A stretch of 5,693 nt of DNA from Euryarchaeota archaeon UBA52. Lineage in GTDB: Archaea; Thermoplasmatota; Poseidoniia; Poseidoniales; Thalassarchaeaceae. The stretch covers positions 1 through 5,693 of the forward strand of contig DAVB01000039.1 in NCBI GenBank assembly GCA_002505455.1. Direction: 5' to 3'. Both the position numbers and the translations under genes were made by a program. The notes below the pieces were generated by a model that worked only from the letters and a program-made list of their open reading frames with translations, ran no database searches and was not told the origin of the DNA. Below, in pieces: positions 1-5,520 of this stretch (position 1 is its first letter; each line of letters begins with the position of its first letter).

Positions 1-456
1 GAGGATGATTTCTTTGGCTCTGGACCTTATCTCCTGCTTCTGGCTTGACTTTGCAGTCCTGTGGGTGATTACCAGTGGCTTCAATCGTACATAGAAGCCG
101 TCCTCAGTGACAATATCGACTGTATCGTCGACCTTGGATCTCGCACGGCGAACTTGCCTTCTGATGTGGTCCTTGGCGACCTCGTGACCAATGAACTCGG
201 TGATGGCGTCGGAACCCACGGTATGCGTGATTCTGAATCTCACCTTGACGTGCATCTTGGAAAAATCGCCATCGAGCTCATTCTGCATCATTTCGTATAT
301 GCGGCCTTCAAGCATCGAGTCTTCTTCTGCGATTGTCTCACCGATATTCCTGTAGGACCATGGATTTCTAGGGGCCCTAACAGTGTACCACCGCTTTGCC
401 CTCCACTTGTCTCTCTGCTTACGTGCCGCTAACCTGGATTTCGCGCTTTTGGCCAT
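1..456 (-). CDS. rps3ae: Small ribosomal subunit protein eS1 (S3Ae), N-terminal part, truncated by the window edge
   Basis: This is a structural protein of the archaeal 30S subunit. The visible 152 residues begin with a basic stretch (MAKSAKSRLAARKQRDKW). They continue with the family hallmarks WYTVRAP (residues 23-29), NIGET (37-41), GDFSKMHVKVRF (63-74), a GHE..KDHIRRQVRR-type segment (90-104) and DIVTEDGFYVRLKP (114-127). The order and spacing match archaeal eS1. The family is usually about 200 residues or more, so roughly the last quarter lies beyond position 1. The ATG at 454-456 is chosen because it opens the basic N-terminus and has GAGG (465-468, minus strand) 8 nt upstream. The gene is divergent from the RNA-binding protein gene at 588. 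The family call is secure; only the C-terminus is missing. Confidence 0.96.
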   Translation of the reverse strand, partial: MAKSAKSRLAARKQRDKWRAKRWYTVRAPRNPWSYRNIGETIAEEDSMLEGRIYEMMQNELDGDFSKMHVKVRFRITHTVGSDAITEFIGHEVAKDHIRRQVRRARSKVDDTVDIVTEDGFYVRLKPLVITHRTAKSSQKQEIRSRAKEIIL

Positions 457-464
457 GTGGTACG

Positions 465-468
465 CCTC
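465..468 (-). promoter_or_regulatory. Ribosome binding site of eS1
   Basis: GAGG on the minus strand lies 8 nt before the eS1 ATG. This fits archaeal Shine-Dalgarno spacing and implies that the eS1 mRNA has a 5' leader, unlike the divergent gene. Confidence 0.55.
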
Positions 469-475
469 AGTCTTT

Positions 476-489
476 CGGGGGCTTCCCCG
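476..489 (-). promoter_or_regulatory. Small GC hairpin in the eS1 leader
   Basis: On the minus strand, CGGGG and CCCCG (5 perfect pairs) flank a 4-nt AAGC loop. The hairpin ends 7 nt before the GAGG ribosome binding site and 19 nt before the eS1 start codon. Ribosomal protein mRNAs often carry leader structures used for autoregulation, so this could be one. The stem is short and the region is GC-rich, so chance is possible. Confidence 0.3.
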
Positions 490-515
490 TATGCAGGCCG
501 GGCCAGCCGGGACCA

Positions 516-525
516 GTATTTCAAA
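516..525 (-). promoter_or_regulatory. Possible TATA-like element for eS1
   Basis: The minus-strand sequence TTTGAAATAC is the most AT-rich stretch near the right distance upstream of eS1. A start about 25 nt downstream of its centre would give a leader of roughly 40 nt containing the hairpin and the GAGG site. It is a poor match to the archaeal TATA consensus. The stronger TATATA at 557-564 is nearly symmetrical and might instead serve this direction with a longer leader. Confidence 0.25.
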
Positions 526-556
526 CGGCCGCCTGAGAGTGGGGAATAAGGGGTCG

Positions 557-564
557 CATATATT
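557..564 (+). promoter_or_regulatory. TATA box of the RNA-binding protein / ferredoxin / pdxS operon
   Basis: CATATATT is the clearest archaeal TATA box in the window. Its centre is about 27 nt upstream of the ATG at 588, so the expected transcription start falls at or within a couple of bases of that ATG. No Shine-Dalgarno site precedes the ATG. Together these point to a leaderless transcript, a common arrangement for first genes of archaeal operons. Confidence 0.6.
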
Positions 565-587
565 CGCATTGGCTCGCACCCCACGCC

Positions 588-1034
588 ATGGGCGCACATT
601 CTCTAGAGTGGACAATCATCTCATCTGCGGTCGATGATGTTGAGATGATGGCCTTGGCCATGGAATCGGTTCTCCCAGAGGGTGTAGAAATCGAACGGGA
701 GAATGTGAAATCACACCACGGAGCACGTCAGACGATGCTCAGGACGCGCCTCAAGAGGAAGAAGGACATCCGCGAGTCCATGTCATTAGTGCAGAAAGAC
801 TTGTGGAGTTCGATACTGGATATGGGGGTCGAATCAAGAATAGACACTTCGAAATTCCTTCATGCCAGGCTCGATCTCCAGAAATTCGTATCAGGAGAGC
901 ATGTTCTCGCTAGCAAAGGCAGGTCCCGGCACTCGGTCAAACTTCGAATCAAGATAGAATGCTACCCGGGCCAGGAAATCATCGATGAAGCCATAACATT
1001 GCTGAATAGATATGCTAAACATACTGAGGATTGA
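588..1034 (+). CDS. Archaeal exosome-associated RNA-binding protein (COG1325 type)
   Basis: This 148-residue protein resembles the archaeal family described as an exosome subunit or RNA-binding protein with a dsRBD-like fold (COG1325). Diagnostic stretches are the HHG segment in SHHGARQTMLRTRLKRKKDI (residues 42-61), where family members follow the conserved Gly with a basic 'kkkrdI' run, then ESRID (82-86), LHARLDLQKFVSGEHVLA (91-108) and VKLRIKIECYPG (117-128). It is probably cytoplasmic and may bind RNA for processing or decay; its biochemical role in this lineage is not shown by the sequence. The start is fixed by the TATA box about 27 nt upstream. It is the first gene of a likely operon, with the ferredoxin 47 nt downstream. 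The family assignment rests on motif recognition by eye. Confidence 0.8.
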   Translation: MGAHSLEWTIISSAVDDVEMMALAMESVLPEGVEIERENVKSHHGARQTMLRTRLKRKKDIRESMSLVQKDLWSSILDMGVESRIDTSKFLHARLDLQKFVSGEHVLASKGRSRHSVKLRIKIECYPGQEIIDEAITLLNRYAKHTED

Positions 1035-1081
1035 GACGAGGTTTCAAGAATGAGTGCCGCATTCCTCGATGCAGGGATAGC

Positions 1082-1360
1082 ATGACTCACGTAGTGACCG
1101 AGGCCTGTGTGAAACACAAATACCAGGATTGCGTCGTGGTCTGCCCTGTTGAAGCATTCAGGGAGGCTGACGATTATCTCGTCATAGACCCCGATGAGTG
1201 CATCGATTGTGCCGCGTGTGTAACGGAATGTCCCGTGGAGGCGATATTCGCCGACACAGATGTTCCCGATGACCAGGAATCTTGGATAGACAGGAACGAG
1301 GAAGAGGCCCCCGACCTTCCAGTAGCAGAAGGGGACTCTCCCGTACTCGCTAATGACTGA
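1082..1360 (+). CDS. fdxA: 7Fe ([3Fe-4S][4Fe-4S]) FdxA-type ferredoxin
   Basis: This 92-residue cytoplasmic electron carrier has exactly seven cysteines, at 9, 17, 21, 40, 43, 46 and 50 (C-x7-C-x3-CP, then C-x2-C-x2-C-x3-CP). By comparison with Azotobacter ferredoxin I, C9, C17 and C50 should hold a [3Fe-4S] cluster and C21, C40, C43 and C46 a [4Fe-4S] cluster. The position of the non-ligating extra cysteine is His12. The body ([25 protein letters not shown]) and the acidic tail ([18 protein letters not shown]) closely follow bacterial-style 7Fe ferredoxins. The ATG at 1082 is chosen because the family starts just before VVT; an in-frame TTG at 1031 would add 17 atypical residues. The upstream GGGAT is a weak ribosome binding site. 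The redox partner is unknown. Confidence 0.88.
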   Translation: MTHVVTEACVKHKYQDCVVVCPVEAFREADDYLVIDPDECIDCAACVTECPVEAIFADTDVPDDQESWIDRNEEEAPDLPVAEGDSPVLAND

Positions 1361-1361
1361 T

Positions 1362-1367
1362 GGAGGT
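1362..1367 (+). promoter_or_regulatory. Ribosome binding site that decides the pdxS start
   Basis: GGAGGT lies 6 nt before the ATG at 1374, inside the 13-nt gap after the ferredoxin stop. This perfect Shine-Dalgarno site favours 1374 over the earlier in-frame ATG at 1353, which overlaps the ferredoxin end. Confidence 0.8.
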
Positions 1368-1373
1368 CCGGAC

Positions 1374-2354
1374 ATGCCTTCTATCGATCTAGCCTCAATG
1401 AAGTACGGTCAAGAACTTCTGAAGAGAGGCTTCGCGACCATGCAAGAAGGCGGGGTCATCATGGACGTAGTGGACGCTGGACAGGCAGCCGTTGCTGAAG
1501 ACGCCGGTGCAGTCGCAGTCATGGCCCTAGAAAGAGTCCCTGCGGATATTCGTTCTGCGGGGGGAGTTGCTCGAATGAGCCATCCTGACATGATCAAAGG
1601 GATAATTGAGACTACGAGCATCCCCGTAATGGCAAAGGCTCGTATTGGGCATGAAGATGAGGCGCGGGTTCTACAGGAGCTGGGGGTCGATATGATCGAT
1701 GAGTCTGAGGTCTTGACCCCAGCAGACCCATTCTACCACATAGACAAGAAGAGTTTCGATGTTCCCTTTGTTTGCGGCTGTACCAATCTCGGGGAGGCAG
1801 TAAGAAGAATTGCTGAGGGAGCAGCGATGATTCGTACGAAAGGCGAGGCTGGTACAGGCAATGTTGTCAGCGCGGTACAACACGCCAGAATTGTTGCCTC
1901 GGAAATTGAATATCTCCAGAACAGTGGCGATATTGAAGAAATCGTTGACCACATAATGGCCGGCTTCAAGAGGGTCAACTCCGCATCGGCAATGAATCTG
2001 GGGGATTGCAAAACTCCGTTTGGCACCCATGCGGAAGTTCGAGCAGAGGTGCAATCAGTTATTGAAGACGTGAAAGACATATCCAGACTCCCAGTCGTCA
2101 CATTCTCAGCAGGGGGAATTTCCACGCCTTCAGATGCCGCACTGATGATGCGTCAGGGGATGGATGGTGTTTTTGTGGGGTCTGGCATATTCAAGTCGTC
2201 TGATCCAGTGAGGACTGCGGAGGCCATTGTGATGGCCACGCATTCATACGACGATCCTTCCGTAGTCGCAGAGGCCTCCGCCATGATAGGAGAGGCCATG
2301 CCCGGCCTCGAGATAGAGGATTTGCCGGTAAGGATGGACCAGCGAGGCTGGTGA
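1374..2354 (+). CDS. pdxS: Pyridoxal 5'-phosphate synthase, lyase subunit PdxS
   Basis: PdxS makes pyridoxal 5'-phosphate from ribose 5-phosphate, glyceraldehyde 3-phosphate and ammonia supplied by the glutaminase PdxT (DXP-independent vitamin B6 pathway, cytoplasm). The 326-residue protein shows the near-invariant core: GGVIMDV with Asp31, [10 protein letters not shown] (51-60), VMAKARIGH (85-93) with Lys88 for the sugar Schiff base, [11 protein letters not shown] (108-118), VPFVCGC (130-136), [10 protein letters not shown] (154-163) with Lys156 for the second imine, FSAGGISTP (244-252), the phosphate loop FVGSGIF (267-273) and the terminal QRGW. It is longer than bacterial PdxS (about 290-295), mainly in the 175-238 segment, as in some archaeal homologues. 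No pdxT is in the window. It is the last gene of the plus-strand operon and converges on the coiled-coil gene. Confidence 0.97.
   Translation: MPSIDLASMKYGQELLKRGFATMQEGGVIMDVVDAGQAAVAEDAGAVAVMALERVPADIRSAGGVARMSHPDMIKGIIETTSIPVMAKARIGHEDEARVLQELGVDMIDESEVLTPADPFYHIDKKSFDVPFVCGCTNLGEAVRRIAEGAAMIRTKGEAGTGNVVSAVQHARIVASEIEYLQNSGDIEEIVDHIMAGFKRVNSASAMNLGDCKTPFGTHAEVRAEVQSVIEDVKDISRLPVVTFSAGGISTPSDAALMMRQGMDGVFVGSGIFKSSDPVRTAEAIVMATHSYDDPSVVAEASAMIGEAMPGLEIEDLPVRMDQRGW
2338..2352. terminator. Inverted repeat at the convergent gene junction
   Basis: ACCAGC and GCTGGT form a perfect 6-bp stem around a GAG loop. The repeat spans the last codons of pdxS and ends 3 nt before the stop of the opposing coiled-coil gene. 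Because the two genes are only 1 nt apart, it could contribute to 3'-end formation on both strands. It also encodes part of the conserved PdxS C-terminus (QRGW) and lacks an adjacent T-run, so it may be incidental. Confidence 0.25.
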
Positions 2355-2355
2355 C

Positions 2356-3384
2356 TCAACGTCCCCTTCTAGCCTGAATGTTTCTTCTTGAGGGCTTTCG
2401 AGTTATCTTGTTCTCATTTTTAACGCCGCCCTGTTCAACGCCGGTACCGCCGAGGGTTATCGAGCCAGATGACATGAGTTCATCTGCAAGTGAGTTGGCC
2501 AGCTCTTCGGAGTCCTCTGGAGTGTTCAGTTTCTCTTTTGCAGCTATGTTGTACTCGTCGATGAATCGTCTCTGCTCGTCTGCTTGGGACTTCAATTCAT
2601 TCTTGATTTCGTCAACTTCCGAGTAGAGTTCAACCAGGTTTGCATGGACTTCGTCGGCTGACTTCCTGTTGGATACAAACAGGGCGTGGAATCTGTCTCC
2701 CTCTGATCGAAGGAAGTCACGTTCCTCGAACAGAGGTCGGATTTCTTCCCATATCTTGTCGGCCTCCTCATGCGCATCGATCATCGCCTGATGCTCGGCG
2801 TCCGCTTCGGCCTTGAGAGCAAGGATGCTTCCATCCAAGTTCTTGAGGTCCAATTTTATCATTGTGTGCTCCTCGACCGAGGGGAGGAGCTCCTTCCTCT
2901 TCACACGGAGATTTTTCAGCTTCTTCAGCAGTTTGTTCTCCTTATCCAAGCTCAGTGTCCCGTCGGTCATTATCCGATCCTCGATATTGCTTATCTCGGA
3001 TTCTGTCTCAGCGAGTTGAACGACCACCGATCTCGAGTTCTTGTTGTCTTCTCGGCGTCCCTTTGATCTTCCGATTAATTCCCTGATCCTCGTCTGTATG
3101 TCGTCTCTTCTAGTCCTGTGGACCTTGGCCCTTTCCCTGATTTTCTTCTGTTCTTCCATCATGGAATTTATCGATTCCCTGATTTCCTTCCCCTGGTTCT
3201 GTATTGCATCGCGTTGTTCAGCGGCTGATCTAGCGTCGTCGCTAAAGGAATTCCTCTGATTCCTAAGTCGCTTTGCTTTGGTTTCCATAGCATGAAGTCT
3301 ATTCCGAAGATCATCGTCTTCGCGGTCTCCCTCGCCCTCATCCACGAGTTGTCGCGGGGGACTGCATTCTTGAATCGATTGCAT
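2356..3384 (-). CDS. Coiled-coil protein, COG1340-like, function unknown
   Basis: This 342-residue protein is almost wholly charged and helical, with no signal peptide or membrane span, so it is probably cytoplasmic. Heptad-rich stretches cover about residues 24-105, 120-170 and 175-285. The middle segment, SNIEDRI..DGTLSLDKENKLLKKLKNL (132-159), resembles the interruption seen in archaeal COG1340 coiled-coil proteins (an 'I..LE...LS.eEE..L...I..L' pattern). The end is low-complexity (Gly/Ser, 305-320) and then strongly basic (KPSRRNIQARRGR), which could contact nucleic acid or membrane; that is inference. The ATG at 3382-3384 overlaps the upstream membrane-protein stop as TGATG, and a TTG one codon earlier is unlikely. 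No good Shine-Dalgarno site is present, so translation is probably coupled. The protein is likely an extended scaffold; its role is unknown. Confidence 0.85.
   Translation of the reverse strand: MQSIQECSPPRQLVDEGEGDREDDDLRNRLHAMETKAKRLRNQRNSFSDDARSAAEQRDAIQNQGKEIRESINSMMEEQKKIRERAKVHRTRRDDIQTRIRELIGRSKGRREDNKNSRSVVVQLAETESEISNIEDRIMTDGTLSLDKENKLLKKLKNLRVKRKELLPSVEEHTMIKLDLKNLDGSILALKAEADAEHQAMIDAHEEADKIWEEIRPLFEERDFLRSEGDRFHALFVSNRKSADEVHANLVELYSEVDEIKNELKSQADEQRRFIDEYNIAAKEKLNTPEDSEELANSLADELMSSGSITLGGTGVEQGGVKNENKITRKPSRRNIQARRGR
2379..2421 (+). terminator. Possible pyrimidine/T-rich termination region after pdxS
   Basis: Downstream of pdxS the plus strand has TTTCTTCTT (2380-2388) and TTATCTTGTTCTCATTTTT (2403-2421), ending in five Ts. 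Archaeal RNA polymerase terminates at T-rich non-template stretches, so this is the most likely stop for the plus-strand operon. It lies inside the opposing coiled-coil gene, so the transcripts would overlap. Confidence 0.3.
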
Positions 3385-4868
3385 CAAGACAGCGATGGCA
3401 GGATTGCACTAATTGCAGATATCGCAGGAATAAGCGCGGTAAATAGTGCAGTTACAATCATCGCAGAACCGAGGCCTCTCCTAAACCTGGTCGTCAAATC
3501 TGCCCTCGATTGCACGTTCAGAACCCTACCATTGACAAGGCTGCCCTCTGTGTTTTCAAGCCTGATCGAGACAGTGGCCTCTCCGAAAACGCTTGGGATC
3601 AGGCTTTGCCAAACGATCATGGATTCTCTCATGGCTTCTATCTGGGACTCGACGTCGTCCTTGGCTGAGAGTTTTGCAGGAGGCACCGTTAGCCTGTAGA
3701 CGCCCTCCTTGGGCCTGAAGTCTGGAGTCTGGACCCTCAGAATGAGGTCGATATCGGATTTTCCTCTGTTGAGGATGAATGCCATCAGATTCGTCCTACC
3801 TCGTGCAAGATTCTCGATGTCGACATCGAACCATATATCCTCAAATGAGTTTCCTACTTGCTGGCGTCTCAATCGATCGTAGAGCCTGAAGAAGGGCGGG
3901 CATGCGATTGCTGAGTGGGATAGCAGCCTGACCCAGGTTGTCTCCCCTAACTCGGGATGGTCGAATAGCTCGTCCATGATATCTTGGTCTATGTACTTGG
4001 AGAGCCTCCTTCTCATTTCGTCGTCATCTATGGCGGTTGATGCTCTCAGATGCAGGAGATGAAGCAGCCTTTCTTGGAAGGAAACCATATCTAGATCGGG
4101 TAGCCTTCTTGCTATCTCACCGAGATGCAGTGACATACGAGTATGGAGGAGTGGGTCTGCATGGGCCCTGACCAGATCGAGGAATGGATCGGATAGGAGA
4201 GTCTTGTGGACAGCTGGCTGATATGAGTCAAGCAGGCCCCAAGGTTCCAATGTGTTGAATGATCTCAGAGGGGCTGTTATCTGAAGGCCCAGAGAGGCTA
4301 ATATCGAAGAGAGAGCCAGCATCGAGAGCGGGGTCCTATAATCGTCTATTATTGGAATTAGGGACAAAGCGACGAGCGCGAGGCTGATGGCCAGTACGAA
4401 AGTCCTTCCTCGCAGGATTCTTTTGGTTACCCCGAATATCCTTCTTACCTCTGCATAGCCCTGGGAGTTCGTCATGGTCATGCCCTGTTCCGACATTGCG
4501 CGTTCATGCTCGTCGAACATGGAGATATTGAGCCTGAGGCTGAGAAAGAGGATGAAAATGAGGAAAATGTTTGCAATGATGATGAAACCTGATATCAAGA
4601 GCAGGAAGACCGAGAGTTCGACCCCAAACTGCTGTTCGAGGCCCCCATCCCACCACGTGGGCGTTGAATCCGCATACGCGACCGAGGATCCAAGCACGAT
4701 CAGAAGCACAGCGGGCGTTAGGAAGTCCATTCGAAGGCCCCCGGTTATGAATAGGCGCTCAATCCTCAGTATTATCTGGTGCAAATTCTGCTCGCGGTCG
4801 CTTCTCCCCTCATCCGGAATAACCTCGGCATCTGAGAGGGTTTCTTCGGGAGCCTCTTCATCGTCCAT
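3384..4868 (-). CDS. Unrecognised five-span membrane protein with large soluble domain
   Basis: I do not recognise this 494-residue protein. It begins with an acidic tail (1-28) and then an amphipathic stretch (29-46). Predicted spans are at about 49-66, 84-111, 156-174, 180-198 and 467-490. The loop at 112-155 is basic (VTKRILRGR), so by the positive-inside rule it is probably cytoplasmic. That places the large 199-466 region inside as well, framed by basic residues at 462-464. Residues 220-340 look helical. Residues 345-455 look beta-rich (WFDVDIENLARGRTNLMAF, YRLTVPP, ATVSIRLEN, GRVLNVQSR) and could be an immunoglobulin-like or similar sandwich; that fold guess is weak. The gene lies 1 nt after the DtxR-like gene stop, and GGAGGT is 8 nt before its ATG. 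Its stop overlaps the coiled-coil start, suggesting joint function. Confidence 0.85.
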   Translation of the reverse strand: MDDEEAPEETLSDAEVIPDEGRSDREQNLHQIILRIERLFITGGLRMDFLTPAVLLIVLGSSVAYADSTPTWWDGGLEQQFGVELSVFLLLISGFIIIANIFLIFILFLSLRLNISMFDEHERAMSEQGMTMTNSQGYAEVRRIFGVTKRILRGRTFVLAISLALVALSLIPIIDDYRTPLSMLALSSILASLGLQITAPLRSFNTLEPWGLLDSYQPAVHKTLLSDPFLDLVRAHADPLLHTRMSLHLGEIARRLPDLDMVSFQERLLHLLHLRASTAIDDDEMRRRLSKYIDQDIMDELFDHPELGETTWVRLLSHSAIACPPFFRLYDRLRRQQVGNSFEDIWFDVDIENLARGRTNLMAFILNRGKSDIDLILRVQTPDFRPKEGVYRLTVPPAKLSAKDDVESQIEAMRESMIVWQSLIPSVFGEATVSIRLENTEGSLVNGRVLNVQSRADLTTRFRRGLGSAMIVTALFTALIPAISAISAILPSLS

Positions 4869-4869
4869 C

Positions 4870-5520
4870 CTAACGTACCTCCATCTCCACTAACATCGAA
4901 TCGAGGATTGATTCAGTTACCCTGTATTCTACACCATCGACCATGATTCCGTATTCGCTCCTTTCGACCATTGTTCCTGGTGACACATCGATTTTCAGCA
5001 TAATCTCTGGGGCATCATTACTCATTTTTATCGCCTTCAAAATACCATTCTGGCCCTGTGGCATCTCGGACATTGGGATTATGACCTTTGATTCGTCAAA
5101 TTCTCTTTCGAGGGATGGGATCTTCCTCCCGTCAAGGCCTTGTTCTGGATATCCGAGCATCTTGTCCAAGGCCAACTCATGCGATCTTGAGAGCGCAGCC
5201 TCCATCTTGGTTGCGAGTTCTGGTATCTCTCCCTCGAGACCTAATACGCTGGAAAGTAGGATTTCGATGAGCATCTGTCTTCGTTTAACCCGACTGGCGT
5301 GAATGAAACCCTCGGAGGTCAGTCTTGAGCCCCTGTAAGGAATATGCGTAACGAGATTTCTTGCTGCCAACTTCTTGATCATCTCGGTGACTGAAGCGGA
5401 GCTGACGTTCAGTCGATCGGCTAAATCACTCGTCTTTACGATCCCGCTGGGATCATCCTCGAATGCCTCCAAGGCACGCTTGAGGTACGCCTCTTCCCCT
5501 TCTGAAACGTCAATGTTCAT
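4870..5520 (-). CDS. DtxR/MntR-family transcriptional regulator with degenerate metal site
   Basis: This 216-residue protein has the three-domain DtxR layout. A winged helix-turn-helix spans about 8-72 (TSDLADRLNVSSASVTEMIK at 30-49, then PYRGSRLTSEG). A helical dimerisation domain spans about 75-135 (RRQMLIEILLSSVLGL, then LGYPEQGLDGRKIP). A C-terminal FeoA/SH3-like domain spans about 145-216 (IIPMSEMPQGQNGILKAI, then VSPGTMVE and VDGVEYRVTES). Family members usually repress metal-uptake genes when loaded with Fe or Mn. Aligned by eye with Bacillus MntR, the ligands D8, E11, H77, E99, E102 and H103 become A11, K14, Q82, T104, E107 and A108, so only one Glu remains. It may be metal-independent or sense something else. 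GGAGG (5527-5531) is 6 nt before the ATG. It overlaps the upstream zinc-ribbon gene by 11 nt and may autoregulate the operon. Confidence 0.9.
   Translation of the reverse strand: MNIDVSEGEEAYLKRALEAFEDDPSGIVKTSDLADRLNVSSASVTEMIKKLAARNLVTHIPYRGSRLTSEGFIHASRVKRRQMLIEILLSSVLGLEGEIPELATKMEAALSRSHELALDKMLGYPEQGLDGRKIPSLEREFDESKVIIPMSEMPQGQNGILKAIKMSNDAPEIMLKIDVSPGTMVERSEYGIMVDGVEYRVTESILDSMLVEMEVR
4877..4882 (-). promoter_or_regulatory. Ribosome binding site of the membrane protein
   Basis: GGAGGT on the minus strand lies 8 nt before the ATG at 4868, within the last codons of the DtxR-like gene. It supports the long start with the acidic N-terminal tail rather than the ATG at 4730, which would begin just before the first membrane span. 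Confidence 0.75.

Noticed and set aside
61..432. Plus-strand open frame opposite eS1
   Set aside because: It is the complement of a clearly conserved ribosomal protein gene and has no recognisable protein features.
498..510. GC-rich near-palindrome (CCGGGCCAGCCGG) in the divergent region
   Set aside because: The symmetry is imperfect and expected from the local base composition; there is no support as an operator.
1004..1015. AT-rich stretch (AGATATGC-like) as a separate ferredoxin promoter
   Set aside because: It lies within the RNA-binding protein coding sequence and is a weak TATA match; a shared transcript is simpler.
1031..1081. Upstream TTG start for the ferredoxin
   Set aside because: It would add 17 residues absent from the family, including an extra two cysteines; the ATG at 1082 begins where 7Fe ferredoxins normally begin.
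1353..1373. Earlier pdxS start at 1353
   Set aside because: It overlaps the ferredoxin end, while the ATG at 1374 has a perfect GGAGGT at 6 nt.
962..2125. Several minus-strand open frames opposite the ferredoxin and pdxS
   Set aside because: They lie over highly conserved coding sequence on the other strand, and their translations look like reverse-frame artefacts.
2378..3699. Plus-strand open frames opposite the coiled-coil and membrane protein genes
   Set aside because: Ser/Leu-rich translations arise from the complement of Glu/Lys-rich coding sequence; there are no ribosome binding sites or domains.
4661..4730. Signal peptide starting at an internal ATG (4730) of the membrane protein, with an AYA-D cleavage-like site
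   Set aside because: The strong ribosome binding site belongs to the upstream ATG at 4868, and the segment fits a first membrane span equally well.
4474..5302. Plus-strand open frames opposite the membrane protein and DtxR-like genes
   Set aside because: They are shadows of well-supported minus-strand genes with Shine-Dalgarno sites.
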